A DNA stretch of 64,000 nt from Pseudopontixanthobacter vadosimaris (lineage in GTDB: Bacteria > Pseudomonadota > Alphaproteobacteria > Sphingomonadales > Sphingomonadaceae): the NCBI RefSeq assembly GCF_012979275.1, contig NZ_JABASZ010000042.1, forward strand, positions 1-64,000, read 5' to 3'. The translations under genes and the position numbers were made by a program. The first letter of the stretch is position 1. Every line of letters begins with the position of its first letter. Below, in pieces: positions 26,528-36,394 of this stretch. The notes under the pieces were generated by a model. That model worked only from the letters and a program-made list of their open reading frames with translations. It searched no databases and had not been told where the DNA came from.

Positions 26528-29464
26528 TCAGTTCCCTTCCATCGTGCGCATTTCGATCGGCAGGCCAAGCGCTTCGAGTTGCGGCCGCACCGTTTTCGCG
26601 TCGCCAACCACCACGAAGACCAGATCGTCACCCCGCAGGGTCGCGGCCGCTTCTGCATCGAGCTGCTGCGGCGTGAGCGTGCCGTACCGATTGGCCAGCG
26701 TCTCGTAATAATCGTCTGCGCGGTCGTAGGTGACGATGTCCACGATGCCGCCAAGAACGTCCTGCGACGTTTCGAAGCGGCCGGGCAGTTCTCGCACATT
26801 GCCGTTGATAAGGCGGGTCAGTTCGGCCCCGGTCACGCCCTGTCCATCGGTGTAGCTTGCCAGATCCTTCCGCAATTCCACGATGGAATCGCCGGTCCTG
26901 TCGGCCTGGACGGGCGCGTAGATCAGGAAGCTGCTGCGATCCAGGGGTGACTGCACGATGCTGCGCACGCCATAGGACCAGCCCTTCGTCTCGCGCAGGT
27001 TCATGTTGATCCGGCTCAGGAAGCTGCCGCCGAACACTTCATTGGCGGAATCGAGCAGCGTCAGATCGTCGGTGCCCCTGCGGTCGAGAACGCGTCCGCC
27101 AAGGATCGTGCTTTGCGGGCTTTCCGGCCGGTCGATCAGGATGATCCGCGATTGCTGCACCGGCACTGCGGCATCGAGATTCTTCTGCGGAGCAGGCGTG
27201 GCAGGTGCGCGCCAGCCGCCGAAGGATGCCTCCAGCAGCCGGGTCACTTCGGGCAGGGTCGTATCGCCGACGACATAGATGCGCGCCCGGTCGGGCCGCA
27301 GCCAGGTGCTGTGGAAATTGGCGACATCCGCGCGGGACAGCCGTTCGACAATGGCCGGATCGCCGGTGCCGCTGGGCGGAATGCCGTAGGGATGCTGGCC
27401 GAACAGGATCGGCGCCAGCGCCCGCTGGGCAATCGCGCCGGGATTGTTCATCTCGTTGCGGATACGCGTCAATTGCTGCGTTCGGACCCGCTCCAGTTCC
27501 GCCGGATCGAAGGCGGGATTGCGGATGTAATCGGCCAGCAGGGCGAAACTCTGCGCCAGATTGGGCGTCAGCGCGTCGAGGCTGAAACTGGTGGTGTCGA
27601 CATCGGCAAAGCCGCCGATATTCGCGCCAAGGCGTTCCTTGGCAATCGCCAGCGCTTCGGAATCGAGCGTCTGCGTGCCTTCGTCCATCACCTGCAGCAT
27701 CAGCGACTGCACGCCGAGCTGGTTGCGAGGATCGGCGGCATAGCCGGCATCGAAGCTGACCCGCGCTGTCACCAGCGGCACCGCATCGCGCCGGGCGAAA
27801 TATACCTCCATGCCGTTAGACAGCGTGGCTCGTTCGATGTCGGGGAAGTCGAGAGGCTTCAGTTCCTGCATCGGCGGCAGCTGCGACCGGTCAGCCTCGG
27901 CAACCGACGCTGCGGCCTGCATCCCCAGCGCAGGCGACAGTGCAGAAGCCAGGGCCGGGTCCATGAACCATGCCGGGGAATTGAGGCCGCTGCCCGGCTC
28001 GGCGGTGAAAAAGCCGCCGCGATCCTCGCCGCCTTCCTTCCGCGTGCCCGGTTCGACGACCAGGCGGAAGGCCGGGCGCGAGGCCCATTTGCCGAACACG
28101 GTTTCGACCTGCTGCGGGGTCATGGCCGCAGCCCGGCGAAGAACATCCTGATATTCCGCCGGGTCGCCGGAATAGAGCAGCCCTTCGGCGAGAGTAGGCG
28201 CCTTGCCGCCAAAGCCGCCGACGCTCTCCAGACCGCGGATCTGCCCGGCGGTATAGGTGGTGACGGCGCGCTGCAATTCGCTTTCCGTCGGCCCTTCGGC
28301 GATGAATTTCGCGATCTCGGCATCGAGGGCCGCCGCCAGCATCTCCCTTTCCACACCCGGCTTCGCATCGGCATAGACGACGAGCTGCCCTGCCTGTGCA
28401 TATATGCCCGCCTGCGCCACGACGCGGACGGCAAGCTGCTGCTCGCGCACCAGCGCATTGTCCAGTCGCGAACTGGCGAGGCCGCCAAGGACCGTGGCAC
28501 CCATCGTGACCGGCAGATATTCGTCGTTGTCGAGACCCGGTATCGCCCACATCCGGTAGACGCGCGGCGTCGCCACCTGGTCGTATATCACCTTGTCCAC
28601 CGGTGCGGGCAGGGTCGGCACAGGTGCGGCAACGGGCTGGATTTCCGGCCCGCGCGGGATTGCGCCGAACCATTTGTTCACCTTGGCACGGGCCGTGGCC
28701 GTGTCGATATCGCCGGCCAGCACCAGGATGGCGTTGTTGGGGCCGTAATGGTCGCGGAACCAGTCCTTCACATCGTCCAGCGTGGCGGAGGAAAGGTCGT
28801 CCATCGAACCGATGGTCGAATGGTGATAGGGGTGGCCGGAAGGATACAGCGTCTCCAGCTGTTCATATTCGACGAGGCCGTATGGCTGGTTGTCGCCCTG
28901 CCGCTTCTCGTTCTGGACCACGCCGATCTGGTTATCCAGCTTCTCCTGCGTCACCGCGCCGAGCAGATAGCCCATGCGGTCCGACTCCAGCATCAGCGCC
29001 CGGTCGAGCGCGCCGGTCGGCACCGTCTCGAAGTAATTCGTGCGGTCGAACCATGTCGTTCCGTTGAAATCCGTGGCGCCGACCTGTTGCAGCGGTTCGA
29101 AGAAATCGCCCGGCGCATTTTCGCTGCCATTGAACATCAGATGTTCGAACAGATGGGCAAAGCCGGTCTTGCCGCGCGGTTCGTGCTTCGATCCCACGCC
29201 ATACCAGACGGACAACGCCACCACCGGTGCCTTGCGGTCCTCATGGACGAGAACCGTGAGGCCGTTATCCAGAGTAAAGCGGTCGTAGGGGATCGAGACC
29301 TCGTCGATCAGCGCTTCTACGGGGGCGGGCTCCGCAGCGATCGCGGGGGCGGCGGACGCCAGCGGATCGGCCATGCCGGCGCGGGATGCATCGGCGCCCG
29401 GCACACTGGCACAGGCGGCAAGGGACAGGGCCAGCAGGCTGGTTCCGGCGAGACGTAGCTTCAT
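26528..29464 (-). CDS. M16 family zinc metallopeptidase, lipoprotein
   Basis: 978-residue lipoprotein with two M16 (pitrilysin) repeats. Signal peptide with lipobox LSLAAC (Cys18). The first repeat has the inverted zinc motif HLFEH (residues 104-108), with the downstream acid near VTQEKLDNQIGVVQNEKRQ (about 180). The second half (from about residue 540) has the same fold but lacks an HxxEH, as is usual for the structural half. It probably degrades peptides in the periplasm. The ATG follows GGGGGAAAAC, a good ribosome-binding site. Transcribed toward the 102-aa gene, 76 bp away; it may share its transcript. Confidence 0.92.
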   Translation of the reverse strand: MKLRLAGTSLLALSLAACASVPGADASRAGMADPLASAAPAIAAEPAPVEALIDEVSIPYDRFTLDNGLTVLVHEDRKAPVVALSVWYGVGSKHEPRGKTGFAHLFEHLMFNGSENAPGDFFEPLQQVGATDFNGTTWFDRTNYFETVPTGALDRALMLESDRMGYLLGAVTQEKLDNQIGVVQNEKRQGDNQPYGLVEYEQLETLYPSGHPYHHSTIGSMDDLSSATLDDVKDWFRDHYGPNNAILVLAGDIDTATARAKVNKWFGAIPRGPEIQPVAAPVPTLPAPVDKVIYDQVATPRVYRMWAIPGLDNDEYLPVTMGATVLGGLASSRLDNALVREQQLAVRVVAQAGIYAQAGQLVVYADAKPGVEREMLAAALDAEIAKFIAEGPTESELQRAVTTYTAGQIRGLESVGGFGGKAPTLAEGLLYSGDPAEYQDVLRRAAAMTPQQVETVFGKWASRPAFRLVVEPGTRKEGGEDRGGFFTAEPGSGLNSPAWFMDPALASALSPALGMQAAASVAEADRSQLPPMQELKPLDFPDIERATLSNGMEVYFARRDAVPLVTARVSFDAGYAADPRNQLGVQSLMLQVMDEGTQTLDSEALAIAKERLGANIGGFADVDTTSFSLDALTPNLAQSFALLADYIRNPAFDPAELERVRTQQLTRIRNEMNNPGAIAQRALAPILFGQHPYGIPPSGTGDPAIVERLSRADVANFHSTWLRPDRARIYVVGDTTLPEVTRLLEASFGGWRAPATPAPQKNLDAAVPVQQSRIILIDRPESPQSTILGGRVLDRRGTDDLTLLDSANEVFGGSFLSRINMNLRETKGWSYGVRSIVQSPLDRSSFLIYAPVQADRTGDSIVELRKDLASYTDGQGVTGAELTRLINGNVRELPGRFETSQDVLGGIVDIVTYDRADDYYETLANRYGTLTPQQLDAEAAATLRGDDLVFVVVGDAKTVRPQLEALGLPIEMRTMEGN

Positions 29465-29800
29465 GTTTTCCCCCAGCATTTCAGTTTTTCAAACGGCCTG
29501 CATTATCCGCAGCCGTTTTTCTCCCCGCGAAATTACCCGATGGTCAAAGACCCGTCACTATTTTTCGTTACGCGGCCTTGGTTGAAGGAGTCACGATCGT
29601 CTGCCTCTCTCAGACCAGACGCTACGTCCGTCATTCTACATCACCCTCACCACAAGCATCCATCCCGCGAAGCGGGTTCGTGCTACGGTCCAGGACTTGC
29701 CAAGGCAGGTCCAGCATTGCCCCTAAGGATTATACCGGTGATTAGCCGATGATCAGCTTCGCTGGCATGATTCTTTCGGAATGACGAACTGGCAGAGCTT
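29465..29800. other. Intergenic region with two small hairpins, no gene seen
   Basis: About 336 bp between the M16 gene start and the end of the RND outer-membrane gene. It has CCCGC-GAA-GCGGG (29664-29676) and a 9-bp stem with one mismatch, GGACTTGCC/GGCAGGTCC (29693-29712). Neither has a T-run. It must hold the M16 promoter. I found no credible reading frame. Confidence 0.4.
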
Positions 29801-31231
29801 CTACGGCTGCAGAGGTCGTTCAAAACCGCCGCCCAGCGCGACGAACAACAGGGCGCGGTTCTGCAGCCAGGCGCTGCGCGTCGCCAGCAATTGCTGCTGC
29901 GCGGCGAACAGATTGCGCTCAGCATCGAGGACTTCCAGATAATCGGCAACGCCTTCGCGGTAGCGCAGCCGTGCGATACGGGCGATCCGCTCCTGTGCGG
30001 CGATGGCTGCTTCCAGTGTTTCGATCTGCTCGGCCAGGTATCGCCGCCCCGCAAGCGCATCGGCTACCTCGCGAAAGGCAGTCTGAATAGCAAGGTCGTA
30101 ATCCGCGACTTCCTCGACCGCGATAGCTTCTGCCAGGGCAAGCCGTCCCTGACGCGCGCCGCCGTCGAAAATCGGCAGGCTGATCGATGGACCGAAACTC
30201 CAGCCCAATCCGTCGGTGCCAAACAGCCCGGTCAGCCCGTCCGAGGTCAGGCCCGCATTGCCGGTCAGCGAGATCGTGGGAAAGAATGCCGCCCGCGCAG
30301 CGCCGATGTTGGCGCGAGCCGCGCGCAGTTGCTCTTCTGCCGCGATGATGTCGGGGCGTACCAGCAGGAGTTCGGACGGCATGTTCGCGTCGAGCCGCGC
30401 TTCGTTACCCTGTCCGGCCAGCGTCAGGCCCGGCGGCAGTTCTTCGGGTATGGTTCCGCCGACCAGAACGGCCAGCCGGTTCTGCAGTCGCGCCAGGGCC
30501 AGCCGTTGGACAGCAAGCTGCTGTTCCGCCTGCGTCAGCAGGGTTTCTGCTTGGCGGAAGGGCAGGGCCGAGGTGACGCCCGCATTCAGCCGCAGCCGCG
30601 CAATGCGCAGGCCTTCCCGCCTGCTTTCGGCCGTCGCTTCGGCAAGAGCGATCTGTTCCTGCGTTTCGACGATCTCGTAATAGGTGGTCGCGGTCTCGGC
30701 GATCAGCGACAGATAAAACGCCCGTTGTGCCGCGATGGTCGCGAGATATTCGGCCCGCGCGGCTTCCTCCAGATTGTCGAGGCGGCCCCAGAAATCCAGT
30801 TCGAACGCGCTGACCCCCACGCCGACACCGAAGCGGTTGAAGTTAGCCGCACCGCTTCGCGTGCCGGGCGAATCTGCGCTTGGCGGCGCGGCCAGCGGCT
30901 GGCGGGACCGGATGGCCGATCCATTCGCGACTACGACCGGCAGATCGCGGCTGTCCTCGATCCGGTAACGCGCGCGCGCCTGTGCGATGCGCGCGGTTGC
31001 CGCAACGAGGTTCCTGTTGTTCGCCAGGGCCGCAGCGATGAGCACTTCGAGGCGCGGATCGACGAACCATTCGCGATAGGTGAGGCTGGATGCGACCACC
31101 CCGCCGTCGGGGCGGAGCGAATCCGGATATGCAGGCGCGATCGGCAGGTCGCGAAGCTCCGCCGGGGGTGCCAGGTTGGTGCAGCCAACCAGCAAGGTGC
31201 CAAGCGTCGCCAGTGAAATGATGCGCTTCAT
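29801..31231 (-). CDS. RND efflux outer-membrane channel (NodT/OprM-like lipoprotein)
   Basis: 476-residue TolC-like outer-membrane factor with lipobox LLVGC (Cys17). Two repeated OEP domains can be seen: helices around AANNRNLVAATARIAQARA (residue about 70) and RPDIIAAEEQLRAARANIGAARAAFFP (about 300), plus FDGGARQGRL and YREGVADYLEVLDAERNLF (about 420-445). It forms the exit duct for the pump encoded upstream. Its ATG overlaps the permease stop by 4 bp, so it is third in the operon adaptor-permease-channel. Confidence 0.94.
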   Translation of the reverse strand: MKRIISLATLGTLLVGCTNLAPPAELRDLPIAPAYPDSLRPDGGVVASSLTYREWFVDPRLEVLIAAALANNRNLVAATARIAQARARYRIEDSRDLPVVVANGSAIRSRQPLAAPPSADSPGTRSGAANFNRFGVGVGVSAFELDFWGRLDNLEEAARAEYLATIAAQRAFYLSLIAETATTYYEIVETQEQIALAEATAESRREGLRIARLRLNAGVTSALPFRQAETLLTQAEQQLAVQRLALARLQNRLAVLVGGTIPEELPPGLTLAGQGNEARLDANMPSELLLVRPDIIAAEEQLRAARANIGAARAAFFPTISLTGNAGLTSDGLTGLFGTDGLGWSFGPSISLPIFDGGARQGRLALAEAIAVEEVADYDLAIQTAFREVADALAGRRYLAEQIETLEAAIAAQERIARIARLRYREGVADYLEVLDAERNLFAAQQQLLATRSAWLQNRALLFVALGGGFERPLQP

Positions 31232-34200
31232 GTGGCCGGTTCCTCTCCGGGCAGCGTGTCAATCTGTTCATCCCTATGACCGGCCGCGACCGGTTCCTTC
31301 GAACTCAGGCGCTGCCGCACCAGCAGATAGAGTGCAGGTATGATGAAGATGCCGATCGCGGTGGCAGCGATCATTCCCCCCATCACACCGGTACCGACCG
31401 CGATACGGCTTGCCGCACCCGCGCCGCTCGAAAACACCAGCGGGACCATGCCCATGGTGAAGGCGAGCGATGTCATGATGATCGGCCGCAAGCGGAGCCG
31501 GGCAGCGGTCTTCACAGCTTCGAGGACTGGCTTCCCCCGTTCCTCCTCCTCGATGGCGAATTCGACGATCAGGATTGCATTCTTCGCCGCAAGGCCGATG
31601 ATCGTGATGAGCCCGACATTGAAATAGACATCCGCCGAAAGGCCACGCAGCATCGAGAACAGTACCGCGCCGAGCACGCCCATCGGCACGATCAGCAGCA
31701 CCGCCAGCGGAACGGCCCAGCTTTCATACATCGCAGCGAGCAACAGGAACACAACTACCAGCGACAGGCCGAGCAGGAGGACGATCTGCCCCCCAGCCTG
31801 CTTCTCCTCATACGAGATGCCTGTCCATTCAAAGCCGATCCCCTGCGGCAACCGGCTGGCGAGCCGTTCCATTTCCTCCAGCGCCGCGCCAGACGATTCT
31901 CCCGGAGCCGCCATTCCCGAAAGGGTCATGGCGGGATAGCCATTGTAACGCGCCAGACTGCCGGGTGCGGCAGACCATTCCGCTTCCGCAAAGGCGCTGA
32001 AAGGCACGAGTTCGCCCTGCTGGTTCGGAATGCGTAGCGCGAGCACGTCCTTCGGTTGCATGCGGTAAGGTGCATCGGCCTGAACCAGCACCTGCAGCAC
32101 ACGCCCCTCCCGGTTGAAGTCGTTGGCATATGCCGAACCGAAATTGATCGACAGCGCTGCGTTGATTTCGGCCAGCGACAGGCCGAGAGCACGTGCCTGC
32201 ACCCTGTCGATGGAGACTTCCATTTCAGGGCTGGGGCCCTGATCCTCAGGTCGCAGATTGGCAATCAGGGGGCTCTGCGATGCCGCGCCCAGCATTTCGT
32301 CGCGCGCCGCTACAAGCGCTTCCCGCCCGAGCCCGCCGCGATCCTGAAGCTTGAGCGTGAAGCCGCTCGCCTGCCCCAGCGACTGGATGGCCGGCGGCTG
32401 GATGACGAAAGCAATGGCTCCCTCGATTTGTGAGAAGACGCCCATGGCCCGGCCGAGCACGGCCTCCGCAGCGTTCTCTGCCTCGGCACGTTCTTCCCAC
32501 GGCTTGAACGTTGCGAACATCAGGGCATTGTTCTGGCCCTGACCGAAGAAGCTGAAACCGCGAATGACGACGAGGTCGGAAACCTCCTCCTGCTCCATCC
32601 AGTATTTCGTGATCGGTTCCAGCGCCTCGTTCGTGCGTTCGACCGTGGCACCAGGAGGCGCCTGGACGGCGGTGATGAGGAACCCTTGGTCTTCCGTCGG
32701 CAGAAACGCCGTCGGCATCCGCATGAACAGCAGCAGCGTCACCGCCCCGAGTGCGAGAAAGATGCCGAAGGTGCGGATCGGACGCGACAGCAGCGCATCG
32801 TTCGCCCGGCCGTACTTCCGCGTCATTTTCGCGAACCAGTGGTTAAAACGGGCGAACCCTCTGGCGGCGATGGTCCCCGCTCGGGCGAGGCCGCCGCGCC
32901 AGCCGGGCTGCCTTTGCGCAGGCGGCGCGTCGTCCGCGGCATCAACATCTTCTTCATCGGGGCCATGTGCCATCGGCTTGAGGAAGGTCGCGCACAAAGC
33001 AGGCGTTAATGAAAGCGCCAGCACGGCGGAGAAGAAGATCGAAATCGCGAGCGTGACCGAGAACTGCCTATAGATGCCGCCGGTCGACCCAGGGAAAAAG
33101 GCCATTGGTACGAAGACGGCGATCAGCACCAATGTGATGCCGATGATCGCACCGGTGATCTGGTCCATTGCCTTGCGCGTCGCCTCCAGCGGAGAAAGGC
33201 CTTCCTCGCGCATGATGCGTTCGACATTCTCGATCACGACGATGGCGTCATCGACAAGGATGCCGATGGCCAGCACCATGCCGAACAGCGACAGGACATT
33301 GATCGTGAAGCCGAACAGCCACAGGCCAAGGCACGCCCCGGCAAGGGCGATGGGCACGACCAAGGTTGGAATGAGAGTCGCCCGCCAGTTCTGCAGGAAC
33401 AGGAACATGACGAGGAAGACGAGGATCATTGCCTCGACCAGAGTCTTCACCACTTCCTCGACCGAGGTCTGGACGAAAGGGGTCGTGTCGTAGGGGACCG
33501 ACCAGTCGACCCCGGCGGGCAGGCCGGTCTCAATCTCGTCCATCCGCTCGCGAATACCTTCTGCCGCTGCCAGAGCATTTGCGCCGGTCGCCAGTTGCAC
33601 GGCCATGCCGGCCATCGGTTGCCCGTTCAGCGTCGTGGACGTGGCGTAATTTTGCGCCCCGATCTCCACGCGTGCGACCTCGCCCAGCCTGACGACAGCC
33701 GCGCCGGTGCTGGCGCGCAGGATAATATTCTCGAACTCCTGCACCATGGTGAAGCGGCCTTCGGTTGAGATGGTGGCCGTAATCTGCTGCCCGTCCACGA
33801 TCGGCAGGGCGCCGATTGCTCCGCCAGCGGTCTGACTGTTCTGTTCGCGGATCGCTCCCAGCACGTCGCTCGGCGAAAGACGGTAGGAGGCGAGCGCTTC
33901 AGGATCGAGCCATATCCGCATGGCATATTGCGACCCGAACAGCGTAATGTCGCCCACGCCCTGCACGCGGCGCAGTTCATCAACCACCTGGGTTGATGCG
34001 ATGTTACCTAGGTCCGTCGTGGACAAAGCGCCCGTTTCAGATGTCAGGGCGACGATCATCAGGAAGCCACTATTGGCCTGGCGCACGGTAATGCCTTGTC
34101 GTCTGACCTCTTCCGGCAGGCGAGCCTCGACCGTGCTCAGGCGGTTCTGAACCTCGGTCTGGGCGACGTCGATATCGGTTCCGGCCTCGAAGGTAAGCGT

Positions 34201-34470
34201 GATCGAGGCAGTGCCGTTCGATTGGCTACTCGACGACATGTAGAGGAAGCCTTCGACTCCATTCAGCTGTTGCTCGATGACCTGCGTGACATTCTGCTCC
34301 AGCGTCTCTGCATCCGCGCCGGGATAGACGACGCTGATGGTGAGCGAAGGCGGGGCCACTTGCGGGTACTGCTCGATCGGCAGCCCGCGCAGGGCAATGA
34401 CGCCTGCCAGCAGGATGCCAATTGAGATCACCCAGGCAAAGATCGGGCGGTCGATGAAGAAGCGAGCCAT
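31228..34470 (-). CDS. RND multidrug efflux permease (HAE1/AcrB family)
   Basis: 1080-residue inner-membrane proton antiporter. Starts MARFFIDRPIFAWVISIGIL, the classic HAE1 N terminus, and has 12 membrane helices with two large periplasmic loops. Proton-relay acids are in GILVDDAIVVIENVER (near residue 406), with the conserved Lys in the second half. Motif FFPGSTGGIYRQFS matches the Mex/Acr group. The central loop carries an acidic stretch (DEEDVDAADD, near 505) not typical of AcrB and of unknown meaning. The adaptor gene precedes it by 2 bp and the outer-membrane gene overlaps it by 4 bp. Substrates cannot be read from sequence. Confidence 0.96.
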   Translation of the reverse strand: MARFFIDRPIFAWVISIGILLAGVIALRGLPIEQYPQVAPPSLTISVVYPGADAETLEQNVTQVIEQQLNGVEGFLYMSSSSQSNGTASITLTFEAGTDIDVAQTEVQNRLSTVEARLPEEVRRQGITVRQANSGFLMIVALTSETGALSTTDLGNIASTQVVDELRRVQGVGDITLFGSQYAMRIWLDPEALASYRLSPSDVLGAIREQNSQTAGGAIGALPIVDGQQITATISTEGRFTMVQEFENIILRASTGAAVVRLGEVARVEIGAQNYATSTTLNGQPMAGMAVQLATGANALAAAEGIRERMDEIETGLPAGVDWSVPYDTTPFVQTSVEEVVKTLVEAMILVFLVMFLFLQNWRATLIPTLVVPIALAGACLGLWLFGFTINVLSLFGMVLAIGILVDDAIVVIENVERIMREEGLSPLEATRKAMDQITGAIIGITLVLIAVFVPMAFFPGSTGGIYRQFSVTLAISIFFSAVLALSLTPALCATFLKPMAHGPDEEDVDAADDAPPAQRQPGWRGGLARAGTIAARGFARFNHWFAKMTRKYGRANDALLSRPIRTFGIFLALGAVTLLLFMRMPTAFLPTEDQGFLITAVQAPPGATVERTNEALEPITKYWMEQEEVSDLVVIRGFSFFGQGQNNALMFATFKPWEERAEAENAAEAVLGRAMGVFSQIEGAIAFVIQPPAIQSLGQASGFTLKLQDRGGLGREALVAARDEMLGAASQSPLIANLRPEDQGPSPEMEVSIDRVQARALGLSLAEINAALSINFGSAYANDFNREGRVLQVLVQADAPYRMQPKDVLALRIPNQQGELVPFSAFAEAEWSAAPGSLARYNGYPAMTLSGMAAPGESSGAALEEMERLASRLPQGIGFEWTGISYEEKQAGGQIVLLLGLSLVVVFLLLAAMYESWAVPLAVLLIVPMGVLGAVLFSMLRGLSADVYFNVGLITIIGLAAKNAILIVEFAIEEEERGKPVLEAVKTAARLRLRPIIMTSLAFTMGMVPLVFSSGAGAASRIAVGTGVMGGMIAATAIGIFIIPALYLLVRQRLSSKEPVAAGHRDEQIDTLPGEEPAT

Positions 34471-34472
34471 GC

Positions 34473-35636
34473 CTACTGGCCCTTGTTGGCGGAGGTGCGG
34501 CTTGCAGGAGTCGGCGCGGTGCGCCCCGTTGGCACATCTGCCCTGGTCACCGGAACGCCCGGCCTGATCTTCTGCAGATTGCTGACGATGACCACATCGC
34601 CGGGGCGCAGGCCGCTTTCGATTACCCAGCGGCCGTTCACCGTCGCGCCGAGCTCGACCTGGCGAAGCGCCGCCGTGCCTTGGCGGTCGACGACGAATAC
34701 CGATCCGCCGTTCTCGTTCACGGTCACCGCTCGTTGAGGCACAGCGATACCGCTACTGACCTGCCCTGCGTAGATCTTCGCCCGCACGAATTCGCCGGGC
34801 AGAAGAAGGCCGGAGGGATTGGGAAATTCGGCGCGCAATTCGACGGTGCCGGTTTCCTGATCGACCGAAAAATCGAGGAAGTCGATATAGCCTGGGATCG
34901 GATATTCCGTTCCGTCCGAGAATGTGAGGCGCACCTCGACTCTTTCGTCCTCGCCAAGCTCGAGCTCGCCCGCCGCGATTGCGCGTCGAACGGCCAGAAC
35001 CTCGCTCGCTGATTGGGCGAAGCTGACATAGACAGGCGAAATTTGTTCGATTTCCGTCAGCAGCGTGCCTTCGACCTGGCTGACCAGCGCACCTTCGGTA
35101 ACCTGCGCCCGGCCGGCCCGTCCGGATATCGGCGCGCGAACGGTCGTGTAGCCCAGCTGCAAAGATGCGGCGTCGAGCTGTGCGCGGATCTGGGCGACGT
35201 TGGCCGACGCCTCGCGAGCCGCAGCGACGGCGGCATCGTATTCCTGCCCGCTGATCGCATTTTCGGCGACGAGCGGCCGGTAACGTTCCACAACTGCGCG
35301 GGCATTCGCCTCCGTCGCGCGGGCGCGTTCGAGACTGGCTTGGATCTGGGCCGAACCAGCCTGGAGTTCGCGCGGATCGATGCGGAAAAGAGGCTGTCCC
35401 TCACGGACGTCGGTTCCTTCCTCATAAAGGCGCTCCTGCACGATGCCGGTGACCCTGGCGCGGACCTCGGCCTCCCGCACCGGCTCGACCCGGCCCGGCA
35501 ATTCGATCACATTAGGGATGGCTTCGCTGCCAATTGTCACTGTCCTGACCGGAACCGGTTGCGGCGCGGGCGCTTCCTCCGGCGCGGAACAGGATGCGAG
35601 CAAAAGACTGACAAAAATACCTGCGAAGGAGCGCAT
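34473..35636 (-). CDS. RND efflux periplasmic adaptor lipoprotein (MFP/HlyD family)
   Basis: 387 residues with lipobox LLLASC (Cys16). The order is: first lipoyl half (VELPGRVEPVREAEVRARVTG split near 33-55), helical hairpin (about 85-150), second lipoyl half with LGYTTVRAPISGRAGRAQV (near 155-173), beta-barrel and membrane-proximal domain. It links permease and outer-membrane channel. ATG 35636 was chosen; a TTG lies 9 bp upstream. It is the first gene of the efflux operon, and the TetR-type operator lies 39 bp upstream, which argues for repression by the divergent regulator. Confidence 0.94.
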   Translation of the reverse strand: MRSFAGIFVSLLLASCSAPEEAPAPQPVPVRTVTIGSEAIPNVIELPGRVEPVREAEVRARVTGIVQERLYEEGTDVREGQPLFRIDPRELQAGSAQIQASLERARATEANARAVVERYRPLVAENAISGQEYDAAVAAAREASANVAQIRAQLDAASLQLGYTTVRAPISGRAGRAQVTEGALVSQVEGTLLTEIEQISPVYVSFAQSASEVLAVRRAIAAGELELGEDERVEVRLTFSDGTEYPIPGYIDFLDFSVDQETGTVELRAEFPNPSGLLLPGEFVRAKIYAGQVSSGIAVPQRAVTVNENGGSVFVVDRQGTAALRQVELGATVNGRWVIESGLRPGDVVIVSNLQKIRPGVPVTRADVPTGRTAPTPASRTSANKGQ

Positions 35637-35674
35637 CGGGGGCAAGCTTTCTCGATTTATTGTGCAAGTGCGAA

Positions 35675-35694
35675 GATGTAATAGATATTACATC
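35675..35694. promoter_or_regulatory. Probable TetR operator, perfect 20-bp palindromic site
   Basis: GATGTAAT (35675-35682) and ATTACATC (35687-35694) are exact inverted repeats separated by AGAT. The site lies in the 96-bp gap between the divergent efflux operon and the TetR gene. Its size and symmetry fit a dimeric TetR repressor, and it is placed to control both promoters. Binding by this regulator is inference. Confidence 0.75.
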
Positions 35695-35732
35695 ACTGGC
35701 GCGCAAGGCTTGTTCGTGGAATTGTGGGAAGC

Positions 35733-36344
35733 ATGGAACAACTCGAACTCGATCGGCTGGACCGCCGCCGGCGCGCAATCATCGACGCCGCGCTCGATCT
35801 GTTTATAGATCAGGGTTATGAACGCACGACACTCAGCAATATCGTCGAACGGGCGGGCGGCTCTCTGGCGACGGTCTACAAGCTCTTCGGGAACAAGGAA
35901 GGTTTGCTGGATGCCGTCGTTTTCGACCGGACCACATCCGGCGAAAGCCTCATCCGCGAGATCGCCTCTGAAAACGAACCTCCCGCGCAGACCTTGCGCC
36001 TGATTGCAGCAGCCCTGCATGCCCGGTTCCTCGACCCGCGCGAAGTGGCTCTCGTCCGGCTCGTGATCGCCCGCAGCATCAAGGATCCGGCATTTGCCCG
36101 GCGGTTCTTCGAAACGACCGCCATGCGCACGCGAGAGGCGCTGGAGCGCATCCTTGTACAATGGGCTGAGGGAGGCGTGGCGATGGAGGGCGAGCCGGAA
36201 ATACTGGCCGAAATCTTCCTCAGCCTCATCATCAGCGACCTGCAAACCGAAGCCATCAGCCACGGTATCGCGGGACAGACTTCGGCAACAAGACTAGCGA
36301 TGCGAACCGATTTCTTCCTGCGCGGGGCTGCTTTGGCAGGGTAG
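35733..36344 (+). CDS. TetR/AcrR family transcriptional regulator
   Basis: 203-residue repressor, divergent from the RND operon. N-terminal helix-turn-helix: AIIDAALDLFIDQGYERTTL then SNIVERAGGSLATVYKLFGNK (residues about 16-56). The C-terminal helical ligand domain (about 75-200) is variable and holds a motif LILQ...LIISDLQTEA. It should sense a pump substrate and release the operator described at 35675. ATG 35733 follows GTGGGAAGC; a GTG 9 bp upstream (35724) is possible. The end of the gene touches the IS91 remnant downstream. Confidence 0.9.
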   Translation: MEQLELDRLDRRRRAIIDAALDLFIDQGYERTTLSNIVERAGGSLATVYKLFGNKEGLLDAVVFDRTTSGESLIREIASENEPPAQTLRLIAAALHARFLDPREVALVRLVIARSIKDPAFARRFFETTAMRTREALERILVQWAEGGVAMEGEPEILAEIFLSLIISDLQTEAISHGIAGQTSATRLAMRTDFFLRGAALAG

Positions 36345-36394
36345 TACCCCGGCAAAGTCCGATGTCGAGCAGACAGGTGCCATGATTGGAGGTT

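Noticed and set aside
27113-29458. 781-codon open frame on the plus strand over the M16 peptidase gene
   Set aside because: Antisense to a complete M16 peptidase with signal peptide and HLFEH. The product is Arg/Gly/Gln-rich without family features.
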